DNA from: Zoroaster sp. YZ-2022 | Taxonomy: Eukaryota; Echinodermata; Asteroidea; Forcipulatida; Zoroasteridae | DNA length: 64,000 nt | Assembly (NCBI GenBank): GCA_029582265.1 | Contig: CM055816.1 | Coordinates: 23,771,825 to 23,835,824, forward strand | Direction of reading: 5' to 3' | Shown: piece by piece, positions 58,601-64,000 of the stretch | Numbering within the stretch: the stretch's first letter is position 1 | How the letters are laid out: the number at the start of each line of letters is the position of its first letter | Program-made: the position numbers and the translations under genes | The notes under the pieces: generated by a model | Database searches by the model: none | What the model saw: only the letters and a program-made list of their open reading frames with translations | What the model was told of the DNA's origin: nothing

Positions 58601-59554
58601 ATGCAAAATTTTCAAAATGTTCATTCCATTTCTAAAGAATCGACACCAAACACCATGAAAATTAAGAGACCAGTGTTTGTTTGGGACAATGTAATGAGTC
58701 TGGTACCCATCACTATCGTGCTTTTATTCCCACGATGTTGAACGCTGAAGCTTGGGTACATAATTCACTGTAATCAATTTCTGGAAGACACACTTTGTTT
58801 TCATGGCCACCACGCCTGTAAGCGATTACAGTCTCATTACTACAAACAGAGAAGAAATTACACAAGTTGTGTAAAAATCTTACCCTGTTTTAGATGTCCG
58901 GTGAACCTCCTAATAATTAAGTAAAACTTTACTAAACAGGCGTTGGGTAAAATGTTACCTAACAGTTGTATAACGTTTTACTGCGATATTAGGTACCTTT
59001 ATTTACCTAACTTGTAGGTAAATGTTGGTTAGGTAAAATTTACATTCTTGTGAGGTATAAGACTAAATGGTTTACCTTCATTGTAGGTAAATTGTATAAA
59101 GTATTACTTTTTAATGGGTATTTTGTTTTCTATACATTACCGGTATTGTTTGGTACTAGGCCTATGGGAGTTCTGTTTTGTACCTGGCCCATGCAGTTAC
59201 AAATATAATAAGGATTCCGGGTTGAGGTATTTGAAGGTTAAACAAATGTTGAGTTTGTAATAATTGTATTGGTGTTCTTCTTATATAGTTCAGGTTAAGC
59301 CTTAGTTGTTCCGAGAGAAAGGCGAAACTATGTATCCGATTGACAGCGCATAATGGTCACGACACATGCATGCACATACTTGCACAATGATTGTATGAAG
59401 CAGTCGTTGCTGGGCGCATAATGCATAATAAATATGATACATGACTGTGTCTGAACGAGTATACGCTGATATTTCATCCCACAAACGATTCAGGCTTAAT
59501 CTTAACTGAAGAACAATATAACATAATATTCAACAATTGTTTACCTTCAACCGC
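58601..59554. other. Gene-free, with a GTAAA-rich patch
   Basis: Between about 58920 and 59110 the words GGTAAA and TTTACC recur in both orientations, hinting at a decayed inverted-repeat element. No ends could be fixed. Confidence 0.4.
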
Positions 59555-59562
59555 CTCAATCA

Positions 59563-59719
59563 CAGTGGCGTAAATATGGGGGGCACGGGGGAACGTGCCC
59601 CCCAGCCAAGGTCCGTGCCCCCCCCCCCATTCAGAATTTTGAAAAAATAGGTCCCTATTTGAGAATGCAGGATTCAAGTATTGACATGCCCCCCCTAGAA
59701 AAAGAGGTGCACCCCACTG
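59563..59719. mobile_element. hAT-like MITE with 8-bp target duplication
   Basis: It begins CAGTGGCGTAAATATG and ends GTGCACCCCACTG. CTCAATCA is duplicated exactly at 59555-59562 and 59720-59727. The ends resemble the MITE at 50862. The interior has complementary G and C runs. Confidence 0.9.
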
Positions 59720-59727
59720 CTCAATCA

Positions 59728-60052
59728 GTAAAATTTTGACGATACTCCCACTGCTGTGACATTATTCACCTTCGTGTTCTCCATCTTGAATTTGACGTTG
59801 AATGAGACACAGCGCCTCGTGGGGGACTTGACATTAAATCATGTCTTTTATACACTTTCATAGTAAAATTCTATTGAACAAATGTATACTATTTTTTTAA
59901 AAACATAAGTAAAACTTACACACTTTTACGTTGTCACGCACAACCGTAATCGCAACCTGCGCGCAAGTCATTAACTCTTGTATACACGGCCGGAAGTTGA
60001 CCACTCAGTGACCCGATCAATTACAATGGTATGAAAAGAGAAGTTTATCTTG
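59728..60052. other. Non-coding, nothing recognised
   Basis: No gene, RNA or repeat boundary was recognised between the MITE and duplication D2 copy 2. Confidence 0.4.
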
Positions 60053-60287
60053 TTAAGACGTCACATACACTCGGAAAGCATTGAGAGTACAGAGAGTCCA
60101 TGAGCCAGGGATTGAAAAATAATATGATGGGACTATCTGGAGGGAATAAATCTGTCATATGTTTTCCGCTTGCAAACATCTATTAATTACAAAAGGTATG
60201 ACAACCCTACTGAAACGGCAGCTTATTGTTAGTTTTCAAACGATTGTCGCTGTTTAATTTGAAAGTTTAACCTCGTTCAGTAAACCA

Positions 60288-60516
60288 CACTCTTAAAAAA
60301 TAAAGTGTTGAATCAACATGTTAAAGAGTTCGGTCAGTGACAACTCTTTATATAGATAGATTCAACTTTTAAAAGAGTTGAATTAACATTGATAAAGTTT
60401 GACTTAACTTGACTCCATGTTTATTCAACAATTTCTTTGAGTTGAATTTAACTTTATAAAGTGTTGTCACCGCCGAACTCTTATAACGTTGATTCAACAC
60501 TTTAGTTTTAAGAGTG
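60288..60516. mobile_element. Inverted-repeat MITE with CACTCTTAAAA ends
   Basis: Starts CACTCTTAAAAAATAAAGTG and ends CACTTTAGTTTTAAGAGTG; TTGAATCAAC words mirror each other inside. D2 copy 1 reads straight through this point (AAACCACTCATACTACTG), providing the empty site. The terminal CACTCT is shared with the outer element at 16662. Confidence 0.85.
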
Positions 60517-61077
60517 CACCTACGGCTGTTTAATGATGGCTATAACGGAATAGCCTAAAACGGTTCCGCTTTTCACTGCAGTAAAATAATTAAGCTAAAT
60601 GGCTTATATCAAACAGCCTGTTGTACATCATGGTGTGTATCATTTCAACAAAAGAACTAACGGCCGGAGCAGTCATCAATGAAGCATTGGACATTTTTCT
60701 TTTAAAATTTGTTTGTGAGGTACACTGTACATATTTCATAGTTTTATAATATAAACTTGTTTTAATGGATTAAATGATGATATTTTTAGCGTTTTGATAC
60801 ATAACGCCATTATTTAGGACCGTCTTTTGTAACCCCTAAATATTGTTTTGAAGTTTTTATGCAAGGGTATTAATTTCACCCAAAATAAAAATAAAAATTT
60901 GATTAATTCGAAAGGAATATAGATTTGAAGATGTCTATATAAATTTTCAAAAATTGATTGGAGAATAAACAATGTGTCCAAAGTATTCTTTTGCCGCCCG
61001 CTCCTTCTTGTATGTACCGCCTGCACCGTCCTGAATTCTCCCTATGACAACAGATTATGTTTCCTGTTGTTTTGTGA

Positions 61078-62105
61078 TGATCAAACCATTGGTGGATGGG
61101 GGGGGAGGGGGAGTGGGAGAGGGTGATGTGTCCCTTTATATCATCATACATGTTATTTTACCATTCATTATTTAGGCGTCCCTAATGTTTCTTGAGTCTC
61201 AAACCATTGGTGGATGGCGGGGGGAGGGAACGTGTCCCTTATATCATCATACATGTTATTTTACCATTCATTATTTAGGCGTCCTCCTGCTCTTGAGTCT
61301 CAAAACCATTGGTGGATGGCGGGGGATGTGTTCCTTTATATCATCGTACATGTTATTTTTACCATTCATTATTTAGGCGTCCCCTGTTTCTTGAGTCTCA
61401 AACCATTGGTGGATGGCGGGAGGGGGGGGGACGTGTCCCTTTATATCATCATACATGTTATTTTACCATTCATTATTTAGGCGTCCTCCCGTTTCTTGAG
61501 TCTCAAACCATTGGTGGATGGCGGGGGAGGTGGGGGGGGTGAGTGGGATGTGTCCCTTTATATCATCATACATGTTATTTTACCATTCATTATTTAGGCG
61601 TGCCCCCGTTTCTTGAGTCTCAAACCATTGGAGGATGGCGGGGGGATGTGTTGCTTTATATCATCGTACAGGTTATTTTACCATTCATTATTTAGGCGTC
61701 CTCCTGTTTCTTGGAGTCTCAAACCTTTGGTGGTTGGGGGGGGGGGGGGGGACGTGTCCCTTTATATCATCATACATGTTATTTTACCATTCATTATTTA
61801 GGCGTCCCTCCCGTTTCTTGAGTCTCAAACCATTGGTGGATGGCGGGGGATGTGTTCCTTTATATCATCGTACATGTTATTTTTACCATTCATTATTTAG
61901 GCGTCCCTCCTGTTTCTTGGAGTCTCAAACCATTGGTGGATGGCGGGGGAGGGAACGTGTTCTTTATATCATCATTGTTATTTTATCATTCATTATTGTA
62001 GGCGTTCTCCCGTTTCTTGAGTCTCCAAACCATTGGTGGATGGCGGGGAGGGGGATTGTGTCCCTTTTATATCATCATACATGTTATTTACCATTCATTA
62101 TTTAG
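61078..62105 (+). repeat. G-rich tandem array, about 10 units
   Basis: Units of about 100-115 bp with TCAAACCATTGGTGGATGGC starts near 61082, 61201, 61299, 61400, 61504, 61620, 61716, 61826, 61926 and 62026, each followed by G runs of 5 or more and TATTTAGGCGTCC. Same unit as the 3-copy array at 23464. Confidence 0.92.
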
Positions 62106-62730
62106 GCGTCCCCCGTTTCTTGCCGTGTACCCTTCTTTGTTGTATTCACCCCTTTCATTTACCCATCAAAGCTATTGTACACTATTGGTAATCTTAAATG
62201 AAAAGACAAGTTTGATTAGAGTTTTATATAAAGCTTGATGTAAAATATTAATAGTCAAAAAGATGATGATTGTCAAAGAAGCTCGAACTATACATTTCTG
62301 AAGAGCTGTCCTTTTAGTTACATCAGTCTTAGAAATTATTGTGTGGAACTGTTTGAGGTAAAAGCTTAACAGGTTAAACAAGTCTCTGGTTTCTGGTCTC
62401 CACACGCGTCATCTCAGACATGCGCGTCGGCATTTTTAATTGCTGGATCAAGGATCAATTGGATTTCTGCCGTGATGTGTTAAACGACTTGTTCACATAG
62501 GGGTATAAACGTTTGCCCGATTTGTGAGGTCTCTCTTAGCCACCATACTTTGTATATGGGAAATGTGGCCTGGTTCCAATAACCGCATACATGTATTCCA
62601 TACTGAGGTTTGGGAGCTGGCTTGGCAACCTCATCTGTTCTGATTAAAGTGATTTGTGTTTAATTTCTTGTTTGTATTTATATCTTACGGAAGCGTATAA
62701 CTGCCAACATAAAAATAAATTTTCCTCCCA

Positions 62731-62947
62731 ATTAAGTCGTACGTACGAGATAATAAGTCGTACGTACGAGATAATAAGTCGTACGTACGAGATAATAAGT
62801 CGTACGTACGAGATAATAAGTCGTACGTACGAGATAATTAAGTCGTACGTACGAGATAATTAAGTCGTACGTACGAGATAATTAAGTCGTACGTACGAGA
62901 TAATTAAGTCGTACGTACGAGATAATTAAGTCGTACGTACGAGATAA
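62731..62947 (+). repeat. 21/22-bp array with TCGTACGTACGA core, left arm
   Basis: Ten units of AAGTCGTACGTACGAGATAA plus T or TT. The first units are 21 bp, later ones 22 bp. The core is a 12-bp palindrome. The array is in opposite orientation to the one at 63929. Confidence 0.97.
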
Positions 62948-63227
62948 CTGGTCGCTAGAGGGGGCTGTTTGTGCTAGTAGTAAATAATGATGGTGCAAAC
63001 CCATTCAGTGACACCACATCTTCGTTGACTTTTGTTTTTGTTTTCCAAGATGTATTTGTCATACATTGAAATACAGTGAATCCGTATTTGACTATTTCCA
63101 AAATTTGTCAATTTGACAATGAGTTTTGTGGGAATAGTAGGCTTTTTTGTATGACCGATTGGTCAAATTGTGGGAATGTGTAAAAGAGACAGGATATTTT
63201 TTCAGATCCTTTAGTAGCAATAGCTAA

Positions 63228-63256
63228 GCTTTCATGCCTCACTCGGCAATCATCAG
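63228..63256 (-). ncRNA. Hammerhead-like motif of the Penelope-like element
   Basis: The minus strand reads CTGATGA, TTGCC, GAGTGA, GGCA and TGAAAGC: the invariant CUGAUGA, a short stem II and a GAAA word in hammerhead order. It lies downstream of the GIY-YIG-linker coding remnant, a position seen in Penelope-like elements. The last invariant base differs (GAAAG rather than GAAAC) and stem III was not identified. Confidence 0.4.
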
Positions 63257-63429
63257 TTGCATGTAATGGTTCAAATTAATGAGCCTGGTGGTCTCCTGTC
63301 TTATTTTTAGATAAGACATTGAATTGATGTTCTTTCCAAACAATTGTAATGTGTCCGTTTTGTTTTGTTTGAGTGAGAGAGTTCGTTGTTTTTATGTGAT
63401 TTGTTCTTCTAATAAGAAAGTAAAACATT

Positions 63430-63841
63430 TAGGCCTTCTCAATGCAACAAAGGGTTGTTTCGGAAATATTTGAGGGTTGTTGGTTTTGTTGTCTCAGCGG
63501 GCCAGTGTTTGTTTATTGCTTGATTCACATCGTTGTGGTTAACGAACTGGATTATATGTGGTTGAGAAAACCAGTGGTACTTCCATGTTATTGTTTACCT
63601 TTTGAATGGGTTTGGCTAGGTTTGCCAGTGGGTTTTTGGAAGTATTGTTAAGCATTGGTTATGCAATTCTCATTCTTCTTTGGAAGATATTTATATCACT
63701 CAGGGGAGTAGAACGGGTTGGTTTAGCAGGGGTTGGAACGAAGTTTAAACCTTTACCCAGAGCAATTTTCTCAATTTGAGATAGCTTCGCTGTGGATAGG
63801 TTTGTGATAAATTGTTCACTTTGTTCTGCTAAAATAGTCAT
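63430..63841 (-). pseudogene. Internally deleted Penelope-like reverse transcriptase
   Basis: From the ATG at 63841 the minus strand encodes FITNLSTAKLSQIEKIALGK then GLNFVPTP, the N-terminal block of Penelope-like RT proteins, and stops at 63659. Shortly after come PLVFSTTYNPVR, a shifted INKHWP and NNPQIFPKQPFVALRRPK, which match the linker just before the GIY-YIG nuclease of the same family. The whole RT core is missing between them, and several frameshifts and stops are present. It is a non-autonomous, decayed derivative. Confidence rests on recalled family motifs. Confidence 0.65.
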
Positions 63842-63928
63842 TTGACTAATATGGTTTGTTTGGTTTTATTTGAGCATTCAAATGAAAAATCGTTTCAATT
63901 TTCGTTTTGATTGTGAATGTTTTACTTT

Positions 63929-64000
63929 CGTACGTACGACTTAATATCTCGTACGTACGACTTATTACCTCGTACGTACGACTTATTATCTCGTACGTAC
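63929..64000 (-). repeat. 21-bp array with TCGTACGTACGA core, right arm
   Basis: At least four cores, CGTACGTACG followed by ACTTATTATCT-type spacers, in inverted orientation to the left arm; cut by the window end. Together the arms form a large inverted repeat around the Penelope-like remnant. Confidence 0.95.

Larger units (their letters stand above)
60053..62600 (+). repeat. Segmental duplication D2, copy 2
   Basis: Co-linear with 22648-24258 but longer because of a MITE at 60288-60516 and an expanded G-rich array at 61078-62105. Confidence 0.88.

Noticed and set aside
58905..59110. MITE with GTAAA/TTTAC ends
   Set aside because: The words recur in both orientations but no terminal pair or target duplication could be defined.
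62731..62947. CRISPR array
   Set aside because: Units are contiguous with 9-10 bp non-variable spacers and a palindromic core in a eukaryotic genome; it is a minisatellite.

Overview
The window is animal nuclear DNA: AT-rich, spliced exons with consensus donors, a tRNA-derived SINE, CR1/L2-like, Ty3/Gypsy and Penelope-like retroelements, many small inverted-repeat DNA elements, and minisatellites. A Mag/SURL-type Gypsy element, a PAN-plus-fibrinogen-domain gene and a SINE with a V-SINE-like core suggest an invertebrate deuterostome (hemichordate, echinoderm or cephalochordate). This is an inference; the species cannot be read from the sequence.

Layout. 1-5 kb: a 21-bp minisatellite remnant, a tRNA-Leu-type SINE, and a first exon resembling beta-secretase (BACE) between two TTAA-flanked MITEs. 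4.9-7.8, 28.9-31.5 and 46.3-48.8 kb: three copies of one interspersed repeat, here called R, carrying short conserved reading frames. 11.9-22.5 kb: a segmental duplication whose second copy holds a nested pair of inverted-repeat elements, the inner one packed with a CAGCGTATG-like motif. 22.6-24.3 and 60.1-62.6 kb: a second segmental duplication with a G-rich array of about 105 bp units that grew from 3 to about 10 units. 25.3-26.4 kb: the one clearly complete gene, a secreted PAN/fibrinogen-domain protein. 32.3-34.0 kb: a tandemly duplicated THAP-domain exon. 35.7-39.9 kb: three minus-strand exons of TOMM70 with minisatellites and a 136-bp array that repeats an exon end and its splice donor. 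39.9-44.6 kb: a nearly full-length but mutated Gypsy element that abuts and truncates a TOMM70 exon. 50.8-54.4 kb: a hAT-like MITE with 8-bp target duplications, a CR1/L2-like 3' end, Penelope-type terminal repeats and a candidate exon whose donor region is triplicated. 62.7-64.0 kb: a decayed Penelope-like element between inverted arrays of a 21-bp palindrome-cored repeat that resembles the repeat at base 1.

The genes do not form a functional unit. The TOMM70, BACE-like and THAP pieces are partial here, and most of the window has been shaped by repeat insertion, tandem duplication and segmental copying. Gaps over 300 bases with nothing recognisable are listed as such.
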